A stretch of 15,151 bases of DNA from Eubacterium sp. (GCA_023663915.1 JAMPGN010000092.1:1-15151); one strand, 5' to 3'; shown: positions 1 through 7,683, counted from the first letter of the stretch. Notes: generated from the letters alone by a model not told the origin. Numbers and translations are program-made.

Positions 1-31
1 CAAAATAGTCTGCAAGTTGTAGACTATTTTG
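1..31. terminator. AT-rich hairpin, possible bidirectional terminator
   Basis: A perfect 11-bp inverted repeat (CAAAATAGTCT, 9-nt loop, AGACTATTTTG) begins at the first base of the window. It lies just past the end of the decayed antitoxin reading frame on the minus strand. The stem itself carries A and T runs on both sides, as in bidirectional intrinsic terminators, but the sequence beyond base 1 is not visible, so a U-tail on the minus strand cannot be checked. On the plus strand only scattered T's follow. Confidence 0.4.
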
Positions 32-59
32 TACCTGTCTTTCTTTTGCTATTACCAGC

Positions 60-205
60 TCAATAGGGCATATGAAATTCATTACTCATTACAACCAGGT
101 CGCTATATCCGTTTTTGGTAATAAAATAGGCTCCTGCTCCTTGTGTGCAATATTGGAAATTTCGGTTGTATTGCGTAAATCCTTGATAGGCATAATAAGA
201 GGCAT
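60..205 (-). pseudogene. Frameshifted, truncated Phd/YefM-type antitoxin
   Basis: Reading from ATG at 205, with an AAGGAG ribosome site 9 nt upstream, the frame gives MPLIMPIKDLRNTTEISN and then IAHKEQEPI. This is the typical N-terminus of type II antitoxins of the Phd/YefM family, which bind DNA and neutralise a RelE/ParE-like toxin. At the AAAA run 123-126 (TTTT in the coding strand) the frame is lost and stops at 89, giving only 38 residues. In the next frame the family motif continues (ITKNGYSDLVVMSNE) and stops at 60. Restoring one T joins the two parts into about 48 residues, still much shorter than the usual 80-95. The gene therefore carries a one-base deletion and also lacks its C-terminal toxin-binding part. 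No toxin gene is visible; it could lie left of the window or be lost. The family assignment rests on motif recognition only. Confidence 0.75.
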
Positions 206-231
206 AATGTTTTACTCCTTTCTTCGGCACA

Positions 232-260
232 ATTATAGCATAATTATGTGTCGAAAACAA
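232..260 (-). promoter_or_regulatory. Sigma-A-type promoter of the antitoxin remnant
   Basis: On the minus strand TTGTTT (255-260) is followed after exactly 17 bp by a perfect TATAAT (232-237). The predicted transcript starts about 20 nt before the AAGGAG ribosome site of the antitoxin remnant. Promoter and ribosome site look intact although the coding frame is broken. Seen in the sequence; activity is inferred. Confidence 0.6.
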
Positions 261-344
261 TGGAAATATAACTTACTTGATTTATATTAATTGCTTTATA
301 TCGAATTTGAAAAGAAAGATCATATAAACACAAACTAAAATTTC

Positions 345-1532
345 TCACGAATGCGCCTGCGTCTCCTTCCGGTACTTCATCGGCGTGATTCCATACTGTT
401 TCTTAAACACATTCTGGAAATAGGACTGGCTGGAAAAACAGAGATAACTGGCGATTTCGGCAAGACTTTTATCGGTAAACGTCAGAAGGCTCTTGGCTTC
501 TTCCAGCTTGCATCTCGTGATAAACGCGCCGATATGAATCCCCAGCTCTTCCTTGAAACGCCGCATCATATGCGAACTGCTCCGGTGCACCTGCCTTGCC
601 ACATCATCGACAGAGATCGGTTCGTTGGTGTGGCTTCGGATATAATTCATGCACAGATATACTTCGGGTGAAACGCCGTCCGGCAGGTGCGTCTCGCCGG
701 CTCTCTGGCAGAAGTCTATGAGCATCATATATTGCAGGTTCGTGATTTCCTCTATGCTCCTAAGCTGTTCGCATTCCTGCACATAGAAATCGATAAGCTG
801 ATAGCCTTTCTCGATGTCTAGTCCGCCGGGGATTGCTCCTATGAGGGCGGCTTTGGAAACGGTGGAGATAAAGACGTTTTTGGCATGGCGTAACGGCGTG
901 TGTGCCATTTTTCCTTCTTTGAAAAGGACACTGTTTGTACGCAGAAATTCCTTGAGGCGTTTCACGTTCCCATCTTTGATATACTGGTACAGTTCGATTT
1001 CAAAGACGTAGGAACTGCGGTGGTTCTCATTTTCCATATCCTCAATCCGGTTCCCAATCTGGCGTTTATTACGGTTTTCATCGTATAGATCGTTTTCCAA
1101 ATACAAATTCATCAGGTCGGCTTCTTTCCCGTTCAGGCATTGATACAGGAAAGAGAGATATTTGGCAAACTGGAGATGGCTGATCCGCGGAATGGAAGAG
1201 AAATATTCCATAAGCTGTTCATGGTAATCGGAAGAAATCGTGAGTTCGTGCATAAACTGCCGGACAATCTGTTCCGTTACAGGCACATTGAAGGCGGGAC
1301 CGAGAACCACATCATAATCCGTATTGTCAATATGTATCCGCCCATATTCAAGATCCGGGGAATAGGAGCAGAAGATCGGATTTTGCTCTATCGGGAAAAG
1401 TTCCCATTGTGTCTGAGGATTTGCAGATAACATATCACCCAGAGCGGAATAAATGTCTGTCCCATTTTTTAACAGGCTGATTGGAATATTGGTCGCCGCA
1501 AAGAAATTTTTACAAAAAGAGATATAGTCCAT
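345..1532 (-). CDS. AraC-family transcriptional regulator of module 1
   Basis: 395 residues. The C-terminal about 100 residues (292-390) form an AraC/XylS DNA-binding domain with two helix-turn-helix units. The first recognition region is HRSSSHMMRRF (316-326). The second lies in SSQSYFQNVFKKQYG (367-381), followed by the family signature ending TPMKYRK. The N-terminal about 290 residues are not a cupin-type AraC arm that I recognise; they share many short motifs with the paralogue at 6017-7213 (MDYISFC, SPD.EYG, TDY, LGP.F, QCLN.KE) and presumably sense the inducer. The start ATG has GAGGAG about 8 nt upstream. The gene is divergent from the GPH transporter, the classic arrangement of a local activator. 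It probably activates the transporter-rhamnosidase operon and may control itself, because its -35 lies 9 bp from the shared half-site. The ligand is unknown. A rhamnoside or rhamnose derivative is a guess from context. Confidence 0.92.
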   Translation of the reverse strand: MDYISFCKNFFAATNIPISLLKNGTDIYSALGDMLSANPQTQWELFPIEQNPIFCSYSPDLEYGRIHIDNTDYDVVLGPAFNVPVTEQIVRQFMHELTISSDYHEQLMEYFSSIPRISHLQFAKYLSFLYQCLNGKEADLMNLYLENDLYDENRNKRQIGNRIEDMENENHRSSYVFEIELYQYIKDGNVKRLKEFLRTNSVLFKEGKMAHTPLRHAKNVFISTVSKAALIGAIPGGLDIEKGYQLIDFYVQECEQLRSIEEITNLQYMMLIDFCQRAGETHLPDGVSPEVYLCMNYIRSHTNEPISVDDVARQVHRSSSHMMRRFKEELGIHIGAFITRCKLEEAKSLLTFTDKSLAEIASYLCFSSQSYFQNVFKKQYGITPMKYRKETQAHS

Positions 1533-1577
1533 TCTGTTTTCTCCTCATTCGATTTCAAAATATAAATTATTTATTTT

Positions 1578-1606
1578 AGTATAACGATGCAAAATGAAAA
1601 AAACAA
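1578..1606 (-). promoter_or_regulatory. Promoter of the module 1 AraC gene
   Basis: On the minus strand TTGTTT (1601-1606) lies 17 bp from TATACT (1578-1583), giving a leader of about 40 nt before the AraC start. The upstream edge of the -35 is 9 bp from the outer half-site of the divergent operator at 1616. This suggests that a protein bound there could affect both directions. Confidence 0.5.
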
Positions 1607-1615
1607 GATAGAATA

Positions 1616-1668
1616 TTGTAATTCAAAGTAGTATATTGCAATATTTGTAGAAAGAAGAATGATAGACT
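1616..1668 (+). promoter_or_regulatory. Putative AraC operator and promoter of module 1 transporter operon
   Basis: TTGTAAT (1616-1622) and TTGCAATATT (1636-1645) begin exactly 20 bp apart. After a further 17 bp comes TAGACT (1663-1668), a possible -10. Two sites upstream of the module 2 transporter have the same spacing to the base. The place of a -35 is taken by AATATT, the end of the inner half-site, which fits an activator-dependent promoter with the protein bound next to or over the -35. An overlapping alternative is TTGTAG (1645-1650), 17 bp, TTTAAT (1668-1673). That AraC binds here is inferred. Confidence 0.5.
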
Positions 1669-1782
1669 TTAATCAATCAAAGGAAAGTCAGACCATAAGA
1701 AATTAGGCATTTTACAAAAAACCAAAAAGGTAGGGCTTAACAAGAGTAAGAAAATATCAATCAATGAGAGGGAGGCAATAAC

Positions 1783-3201
1783 ATGGCAAAAGACAGGAAT
1801 GCAGCCCGCTATGATGCGGACGGCGCGAGGCGTGTAATGCGAGGAGGAGACTATATGGCGGATTTCAGTGGTCAGTTAGCTCTCGGACTGATGGGGAACA
1901 TCGTAGGACAGATGACGTATTTCTATACGGATAAAGTCGGTATGGCGGTGGGAAGCGTCGGAGTGGTGATGGCAATCGCTAAGATTATCGATGCATTTAC
2001 GGATGTGATTTTTGGAAACGTGATTGACCACTCCAAGGGCGGCAACAAGAAATATTACCAGTGGATGCTTCGTATGGCAGTTCCGGCAGCGGTGATTATG
2101 GTGATGATGTTTACGGTTCCCATTCAGGTGGGGCAGGTTCCGGCTCTTATTTATGCATTGGTGACAAACCTGCTTTTGACAGCAGTGATCTATACGATGA
2201 TTGCAACGCCTTTTTCGGCGGTCATGGTCGTGCGGACGAACAGCCAGAGCGAACGGGGCAGTATGGGAGTTTTCCGTGCGGTCGGCAATTATGGGGCTGG
2301 CATGATTATTTCCATCGCAACCATACCGGTGACAAACATATTAGGCGGAACGCAGAGTGCGTGGGTCAAGTATGGAGCGATTCTGGCAGTCGCAGTGCTT
2401 CTTTTGTTCTTAATCTGCTATAACAATGGACGGAAAGCTGTTTTTGCATCGGACCTGGAAGAAACGACAGGCGGAGAAGTGGCGGAGGAAGAACCGGTAC
2501 CGTTTAAAGAAGCAATGGGAATGCTTTTTCATAACAAGTATTGGGTGATCGTATTACTGTTTAACTTAATCACAAGTATCACAAACGCAATTTCGGGTTC
2601 CGGTGGAACGTATTATTGCAAATGGATTTTCGGTAACGATAATCTGGTAGGAATTTTAGGGGCTGCGGGAATGCTTGCTACGGTCATTGGATTTGCTTTA
2701 TCCAAGCCGATCATTGCAAAACTGGGTGTGACGAAGACCATTTATGTAGGGCTTCTCGGTGCGGTGATCCCGGCGGCGGTACGCTGTTTTGTACCGACGA
2801 ATTTTACGGTTTATATGGTGACGGGACTGATCGGAAGTTTTGTGCAGATACCTTTGATGTGCTTGTATGGCGTATTGTTAGCGATGGCGGTTGATTATAA
2901 CGAGTGGAAATATGACAAGACGCTGGTTGCAACGTCTAGCGAGGCGATTGGATTCGGTAATAAAGTTGGAAACGGAATGGGCACACTCTTACTTAGTTTG
3001 TTCCTTGTGCTGGGTTCTTATGACGCAACGCTTTCGGAAGCGACGGCTTCCATGAGATATTCGATTTACGGATTCTCCAATTATCTTCCGGTAGTGATTA
3101 ATCTGCTGATGTTCTTTATCTTCACCAGATTTGACCTTGAGAAGAAACTGCCTGCAATGCGTGAGGAAGTGGCGGCGAGAAAAGCGAAGAAACAGAAGTA
3201 A
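1783..3201 (+). CDS. GPH-family (MelB-like) sugar:cation symporter, module 1
   Basis: 472 residues, a hydrophobic protein of about 12 membrane helices, the usual size for the glycoside-pentoside-hexuronide (GPH) family of the MFS superfamily. The family signature is at residues 67-90: AKIIDAFTD, then FGNVIDHSKGG. Asp70 and Asp74 match the DxxxD pair that binds the coupling cation in MelB, and Asp82 is also conserved. The central loop near residues 227-245 is acidic and probably cytoplasmic. The start ATG has GGGAGG 7 nt upstream. The rhamnosidase gene follows after 54 bp with no terminator between, so both are likely one operon. The substrate is inferred from this neighbour: a rhamnosyl oligosaccharide or rhamnoside. 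A close paralogue lies at 7837-9273, ungapped over the first 90 residues. Transport specificity cannot be read from the sequence. Confidence 0.92.
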   Translation: MAKDRNAARYDADGARRVMRGGDYMADFSGQLALGLMGNIVGQMTYFYTDKVGMAVGSVGVVMAIAKIIDAFTDVIFGNVIDHSKGGNKKYYQWMLRMAVPAAVIMVMMFTVPIQVGQVPALIYALVTNLLLTAVIYTMIATPFSAVMVVRTNSQSERGSMGVFRAVGNYGAGMIISIATIPVTNILGGTQSAWVKYGAILAVAVLLLFLICYNNGRKAVFASDLEETTGGEVAEEEPVPFKEAMGMLFHNKYWVIVLLFNLITSITNAISGSGGTYYCKWIFGNDNLVGILGAAGMLATVIGFALSKPIIAKLGVTKTIYVGLLGAVIPAAVRCFVPTNFTVYMVTGLIGSFVQIPLMCLYGVLLAMAVDYNEWKYDKTLVATSSEAIGFGNKVGNGMGTLLLSLFLVLGSYDATLSEATASMRYSIYGFSNYLPVVINLLMFFIFTRFDLEKKLPAMREEVAARKAKKQK

Positions 3202-3255
3202 TAAGTGAAATGGTAGAATGGCTAAACTATCACACAAGAATAGGGAGACGTAGAC

Positions 3256-5982
3256 GTGAAATTATATGATTTGTGTATAGAATATCGGGAAGAACCAAGA
3301 GGACTGTCCGTGCGGATACCGCGCTTTTCATGGAAACTGGAAGCGGAAGAAAGAAATACGATGCAGAAAGCCTATCGCATATGCGTGTTTTCCGGAGAGG
3401 AAACGGTGTGGGACAGCGGCAGGATAGAGGATGCACAGTCTGTCCTGGTTCCTTACGCCGGTAAAGAGCTGGAAGAGGAGACGGAATATCAGGTAAAGAT
3501 TCTTGTTGAGGATAATCATGGAAACACTGCGGAAAGCCGGACGGCATTTTCTACGGGTGTCTTTGACGGCACTCATTTCAAGGCAAGGATGATTACCCAC
3601 GATTTTGAGAAAGAAGAAACGGCATGTCCGGTTTTTTATAAGTCTTTTTCAGCGGCAAAGCCGGTTGCGAAGGCATGTCTGTATGCCACCGCTCATGGTG
3701 TGTATGAAGTACAGATCAATGGGAAAAGGGTAGGCGAGGACTATATGTGTCCGGGCTGGACAGAATACCATAAGCGCCTACAGTACCAGTATTATGAGAT
3801 TACGGAATATTTAAAAGAGGAAAACCATGTGGAAATGACCGTCGGGAATGGCTGGTATAAAGGAATTTTAAGTTTTGACTGTAAGCCGGACCGCTATGGA
3901 GACCGCGTAGCGGCTTTTGCGGAAATTCATATTACTTATCAGGATGGCAGCAAGGAAATCATTGCCACGGACACCGATTGGAAAGTCAGGACAGGACAGA
4001 TTCGGTACAGTGAAATTTATATGGGCGAGACCATAGATACTGCGGGAGCGGAGTGCAGAGAAGGAAAAGTTTCTGAGGCGGAATTTGATGCTTCCGTGTT
4101 AGTGCCGCAGGGAAATGAGCCGGTGCGTATTACGCAGCGGCTCGCGGCGAAAAGGATTTTTACGGACTCGAAGAGAAATCGTCTAGTGGATTTCGGACAG
4201 AATCTGACGGGATTGGTGGAGATTCGGGTAAAAGGATATCCAGGGCAGAAGATTACTATCCGCCATGCGGAAACGCTGGACAGGGAAGGTGTATTTTATC
4301 CGGACACACTGCGCACGGCAATCTCATTGGACACCTATATTTTGAATGGAGAAGAACAGGTATTGATACCCCATTTTACATTCCACGGTTTCCGCTACAT
4401 TGCGGTGGAAGGGCTGGAAAACATGTCGGAGGACATGTTTACTGCCTGTGTGATGCACTCGGATATGAAAAAAATCGGTGCGTTTCATTGTACTAACGAG
4501 ACGGTTAACCGCCTGCAGAGCAATATCGAATGGGGGCTTCGGGATAATTTCTTTGATATTCCTTCCGATTGCCCGCAGAGGGATGAGCGTCTGGGCTGGA
4601 TGGGAGATGCGCAGGTGTTTTCATGGACGGCGGCGTTTAACCGGAATACCGCACTGTTTTTCTCGAAGTGGATGAAGGATGTGGCGGCGGCTTCCTCGCT
4701 GGAAGAAGGAGTTCCTCATATTGTGCCGGATATTCAGGGCACGTATAGTTCCGCTGCATGGAGCGATGCCGCAGTCATTATCCCATGGGTCGTTTACCAG
4801 GCTTACGGGGACGTGCGGATTCTGGAAGAATCATGGCAGTGTATGCATGAGTGGGTAGATTATATCCGCAACCGGGTCAATGAAAATAAGCTGTGGATGA
4901 CGAACTATCAGTATGGAGACTGGCTGGCTCTGGACAGGGAGCAAGGAGAGGGAAGTGTCGGAGCGACAGACGTTTATCTCGTGGCGAATGCGTGTTACCT
5001 TCATGTGACCGATCTGGTGGCAAAGACGGCGAGGGTGCTTGGCAAGAATGAGGAAGCGTCTTACTACGAAGGAATATATGCACAGACGCTAGAGTCTTTC
5101 CGGGAAGAGTATTACACATCAAGAGGAAGGATTGTCAGCGAGACCCAGACAGGATGTGTGTTGTCCCTGCACTTTGATCTAGCGAGGGAAAAAGATCGTA
5201 AGACCATTGTAAAGACGTTAGTTTCCAACATCGAAGACCACAAAAACCATCTGACGACCGGTTTTGTGGGAACGCCTTATCTGTGCCATGCCCTGTCGGA
5301 CAATGGGGCACATGATGTGGCAGGACTCCTGTTTATGCGGGACGATTACCCGTCATGGCTGTACAGTGTAAAAATGGGCGCGACTACTATGTGGGAACGG
5401 TGGGATGCGATCCGGCCGGACGGGAGTATGCCGCATCCGGGACTTAATTCGATGAACCACTATGCGTATGGGTCTATTGGTGATTGGATCTACCGCAAAA
5501 TTGGCGGCATAAACCAGATCGAGGCGGGATATCGTAAATTCTATATCAAGCCGATGTTTGTGAGAGGGATCGAGGAAGCGGAGACAAAACTGGATACGCC
5601 TTATGGGGAAATCGTTTCCGCGTGGAGCTGCCGGAAGAAAAAAATCCGCGTGGAAGTCCGTGTGCCGGCTAATACAACGGCACTGATCTATCTGCCGGAG
5701 AAAGAAGGCGTGCTGGAAGTTGGCTCTGGTGATTATCTCTATGAATATGATACGGATACGAGTCTGAAAGAACTGCGGTTCAGCCTAGACAGCACTTTGG
5801 GCGAGATTATGGAACAACCGTTAGGCAGACAGCTCCTTGATCAGATGGTGCCGGAACTGATGGCGAATCCCATGATCGAGTATGCGAAGCGAATGACGCT
5901 TGCGGAAGGAATCAGCTCCGCGCCGGAGATCCGCACGGTGTATGAAATCGTATTGAAGGCGTTGAACGAGCAGGACGAGTGA
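3256..5982 (+). CDS. Alpha-L-rhamnosidase, GH78 family
   Basis: 908 residues, starting at GTG with AGGGAG 8 nt upstream; no signal peptide, so the enzyme is probably cytoplasmic and acts on imported rhamnosides. Predicted layout: a fibronectin-like N-terminal beta domain (about 1-105), the rhamnosidase N-terminal beta-sandwich with the VQINGKRVG stretch (about 135-300), a second beta domain (about 305-410), the (alpha/alpha)6 catalytic domain (about 415-765), and a C-terminal beta domain (to about 840). The catalytic signature is SDCPQRDERLGWMGD: Asp438, Glu444 (predicted general acid) and Asp451. The predicted general base is Glu714 in TTMWERWD. GH78 enzymes are inverting hydrolases that release terminal L-rhamnose from plant polysaccharides, flavonoid glycosides and similar substrates. 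After the last beta domain there is an extra helical tail (about 845-908; see findings). The stop lies 34 bp from the end of the convergent AraC2 gene. Confidence 0.93.
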   Translation: MKLYDLCIEYREEPRGLSVRIPRFSWKLEAEERNTMQKAYRICVFSGEETVWDSGRIEDAQSVLVPYAGKELEEETEYQVKILVEDNHGNTAESRTAFSTGVFDGTHFKARMITHDFEKEETACPVFYKSFSAAKPVAKACLYATAHGVYEVQINGKRVGEDYMCPGWTEYHKRLQYQYYEITEYLKEENHVEMTVGNGWYKGILSFDCKPDRYGDRVAAFAEIHITYQDGSKEIIATDTDWKVRTGQIRYSEIYMGETIDTAGAECREGKVSEAEFDASVLVPQGNEPVRITQRLAAKRIFTDSKRNRLVDFGQNLTGLVEIRVKGYPGQKITIRHAETLDREGVFYPDTLRTAISLDTYILNGEEQVLIPHFTFHGFRYIAVEGLENMSEDMFTACVMHSDMKKIGAFHCTNETVNRLQSNIEWGLRDNFFDIPSDCPQRDERLGWMGDAQVFSWTAAFNRNTALFFSKWMKDVAAASSLEEGVPHIVPDIQGTYSSAAWSDAAVIIPWVVYQAYGDVRILEESWQCMHEWVDYIRNRVNENKLWMTNYQYGDWLALDREQGEGSVGATDVYLVANACYLHVTDLVAKTARVLGKNEEASYYEGIYAQTLESFREEYYTSRGRIVSETQTGCVLSLHFDLAREKDRKTIVKTLVSNIEDHKNHLTTGFVGTPYLCHALSDNGAHDVAGLLFMRDDYPSWLYSVKMGATTMWERWDAIRPDGSMPHPGLNSMNHYAYGSIGDWIYRKIGGINQIEAGYRKFYIKPMFVRGIEEAETKLDTPYGEIVSAWSCRKKKIRVEVRVPANTTALIYLPEKEGVLEVGSGDYLYEYDTDTSLKELRFSLDSTLGEIMEQPLGRQLLDQMVPELMANPMIEYAKRMTLAEGISSAPEIRTVYEIVLKALNEQDE

Positions 5983-6016
5983 AGGCGGTAAGCATAATGA
6001 GGACGACGAGTAGGCT

Positions 6017-7213
6017 TTATGCCTTCTGGTTGTCCTTCCGGTACTGCATCGGCGTCACCCCATATTTTTTCTTGAATACATTCTGAAAATAAGCCTGACT
6101 GGAAAAGCACAGATAACTGCTGATTTCCGACAGGCTTTTATCACTGTAAGTAAGCAGGCTTTTCGCCTCTTCCAGTTTGCACCTAGTAATAAAAGCGCCC
6201 ATATTGATTCCCAGTTCTTTTTTAAATAGTTTCGTGGTATAGGAACTGCTTCTGTGGATGTATGCGGCTACGTCATCGATGCCGATCGGCGCGTTGGTAT
6301 GGCTGCGGATATAATTAATACACTGATAGACTTCCGAGGACAGACCTTCGGGAATATGAGTTTCCCCAGCCAGCCTGCAGAAATCTTTCAGCATGGCATA
6401 CTGCAGGGTTTTCACTGCCTCGATTGTGAGAAGTTGTTCACATTCCTGAATGTAGAGATCGACCATCTGATAGGTTTTCTCAATGTCTACGCCGCCCGGA
6501 ATCGCACTGAGGACGGCGGTTTTGGCTGCGGTAAGTACAAAAAGGTTTTTGGCGTGGCGAAGGGGTGTGTTTGCCAGTTTTCCCTCTCCGATAGCACCTG
6601 TGGTTGATTCTAGAAATTCTTCCAGTTTCTTTCCATTTCCTTCCTTGATACAGCGAAATAGCTTCTGTTCGTAGTGATAAGAATTGTGTAGAGTGGCGTT
6701 TTCCAGACTATCCATCCTTTGCAGAAGATGATTCGCTTCGCGTTTTTTGGTATTTTCTTCGTTTTGGATGAAGTAATCATCCAGATTCATTTCTTTATGG
6801 TTCAGACATTGATGCAGCAGGGCGAGATGTCTGCCAAACTGCATATGGGTGATGCATGGCACGGAACAGAGAAACTCTGCAACCGCTTCACCGTAGTCAA
6901 GAGGGATTTCATTTTCACGCATATAGGCATGGACAATTTCATTGGTGGCGGGAATGCCGAAAGACGGTCCAAGAATGATCCGGTAATCGGTTCCTTCGAT
7001 ACGCACGCATCCGTATTCGATATCCGGCGAATGGCGGCAGAAGGCTGGATTGATAGCAAAATCGGGGTATTCCCAGAAAACTTTCCAATTACGGGTAGGC
7101 GGCAGGGACAGAAGTTCCCCGATGGATGAATAAAGTGGTTTCGTGTCCAGCATCAGACTGACCGGAATACCCGATACGGTGAAATAATTTCTGCAAAAAG
7201 AAATATAATCCAT
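6017..7213 (-). CDS. AraC-family transcriptional regulator of module 2
   Basis: 398 residues, a full-length paralogue of the regulator at 345-1532, beginning MDYISFCRNYF and with the same two-part build: an unassigned sensing region (1-295) and a C-terminal AraC/XylS domain (about 296-394). The second helix-turn-helix (SSQAYFQNVFKKKYG, from 371) and the linker FITRCKLEEAKSLLT are almost identical to those of module 1. The first recognition region (HRSSSYTTKLF, from 320) differs. The start ATG has AAGGAG 9 nt upstream. The gene points away from the module 2 transporter, as in module 1, but a 306-bp palindromic element now separates it from the divergent promoter region. It probably activates the module 2 transporter gene. 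Its ligand is unknown. Confidence 0.92.
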   Translation of the reverse strand: MDYISFCRNYFTVSGIPVSLMLDTKPLYSSIGELLSLPPTRNWKVFWEYPDFAINPAFCRHSPDIEYGCVRIEGTDYRIILGPSFGIPATNEIVHAYMRENEIPLDYGEAVAEFLCSVPCITHMQFGRHLALLHQCLNHKEMNLDDYFIQNEENTKKREANHLLQRMDSLENATLHNSYHYEQKLFRCIKEGNGKKLEEFLESTTGAIGEGKLANTPLRHAKNLFVLTAAKTAVLSAIPGGVDIEKTYQMVDLYIQECEQLLTIEAVKTLQYAMLKDFCRLAGETHIPEGLSSEVYQCINYIRSHTNAPIGIDDVAAYIHRSSSYTTKLFKKELGINMGAFITRCKLEEAKSLLTYSDKSLSEISSYLCFSSQAYFQNVFKKKYGVTPMQYRKDNQKA

Positions 7214-7254
7214 GCGTTGTCTCCTTGCTCTATGAAAAAAATGGTCGTGTTTTT

Positions 7255-7283
7255 ATTATAAGATTCAGGTGTCAAAAGGTCTA
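7255..7283 (-). promoter_or_regulatory. Possible promoter at the edge of the palindromic element, toward AraC2
   Basis: On the minus strand TAGACC (7278-7283), inside the element, is 17 bp from TATAAT (7255-7260), which lies just outside and overlaps the TTATA flank. If used, the element would supply the -35 and the target site the -10 of a new promoter for the AraC2 gene, with a leader of about 35 nt. The -35 matches only four of six consensus bases. The other candidate for this gene is the promoter at 7594-7621. Confidence 0.35.
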
Positions 7284-7571
7284 TCGTATAAGTTGTGAAG
7301 GCAGATTGCACAAAAAGTTCTCTTGTGTCGGGTTTCGTCGAATGGATTTTCTAAGCATTCCGGTGTAAGCTGTGAGACCGGACGCAACCGCCCTCAACGC
7401 GCATCCGTGCGCGGTTCGGGCTTTTCGGGACATCCATGTCCCGAAATTGCTATGTAACGAACGGAATACTAAGAAAATCTCAGTCTCCTTCACAAGACAT
7501 CTACGTGAACTTTTTGTGCAATCTGCTAGCCAAAGTTTATCGAAAGAGCTTTTGACACCCGAATCTTTATA
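7256..7571. mobile_element. 306-bp MITE-like palindromic element with TTATA flanks
   Basis: The element body is 7261-7566. Its outer arms 7262-7320 and 7507-7565 are inverted copies matching at 47 of 59 positions without gaps, and 7345-7362 pairs with 7462-7479 at 16 of 18. The centre holds two more perfect hairpins: CGCGCA/TGCGCG (7398-7413) and an 11-bp stem around CGGGACAT (7423-7446). The pentamer TTATA stands on both sides (7256-7260 and 7567-7571), consistent with a target-site duplication, although the region is AT-rich. No transposase is encoded; open frames inside are by-products of the palindrome. A second copy starts near 15091 and matches at 48 of 50 bases over the part visible. 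This fits a non-autonomous mobile repeat, but an immobile intergenic repeat with an RNA role is also possible. Confidence 0.75.
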
Positions 7572-7593
7572 GAAAAAAAGTTGTGTTTCTTCT

Positions 7594-7621
7594 ATTATAA
7601 TGGATAATGAGAAAGAATCAA
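7594..7621 (-). promoter_or_regulatory. Original promoter of the AraC2 gene, now cut off by the element
   Basis: On the minus strand TTGATT (7616-7621) is 16 bp from TATAAT (7594-7599). The -35 edge is 9 bp from the outer half-site of the operator at 7631, exactly as in module 1 (1606 to 1616). This makes it the likely ancestral AraC2 promoter. A transcript starting here would have to cross the whole palindromic element before reaching the AraC2 ribosome site. Confidence 0.45.
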
Positions 7622-7630
7622 TACCGAAAA

Positions 7631-7683
7631 TTACAATATTAAATCTTATTTTGTAATACATATTGGATTCTTTTCATTATAAT
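7631..7683 (+). promoter_or_regulatory. Putative AraC operator-promoter unit A of module 2
   Basis: TTACAAT (7631-7637) and TTGTAATACA (7651-7660) begin 20 bp apart; a perfect TATAAT (7678-7683) follows 17 bp after the second. The two half-sites also form an inverted repeat (ATTACAA, 14-bp gap, TTGTAAT). The geometry is the same as in module 1 and in unit B. A start from here would give a leader of about 150 nt that runs through unit B. Confidence 0.5.

Noticed and set aside
1..60. Toxin partner of the antitoxin remnant
   Set aside because: No coding frame fits in the bases left. The hairpin at 1-31 suggests the end of the transcript, and anything further left is outside the window.
206..344. 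Terminator for the module 1 AraC gene
   Set aside because: The stretch after the stop is AT-rich without a stable stem. Only the antitoxin promoter and leader are visible there.
1645..1673. Alternative promoter TTGTAG-17-TTTAAT before the module 1 transporter
   Set aside because: Not excluded, but it lacks a counterpart in module 2, whereas the 20/17-bp geometry is shared by three sites. Kept only as an alternative.
5981..6026. Hairpin between the convergent ends of the first GH78 and AraC2 genes (GCATAA 5992-5997 with TTATGC 6017-6022)
   Set aside because: Short stem with a bulge, a 19-nt loop and no T-run on either strand; too weak to call a terminator.
7281..7661. Open frames inside the palindromic element on both strands (126 and 66 codons)
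   Set aside because: They follow the inverted arms, have no ribosome site and resemble no domain. Repeats of this kind give such frames by chance in many genomes.
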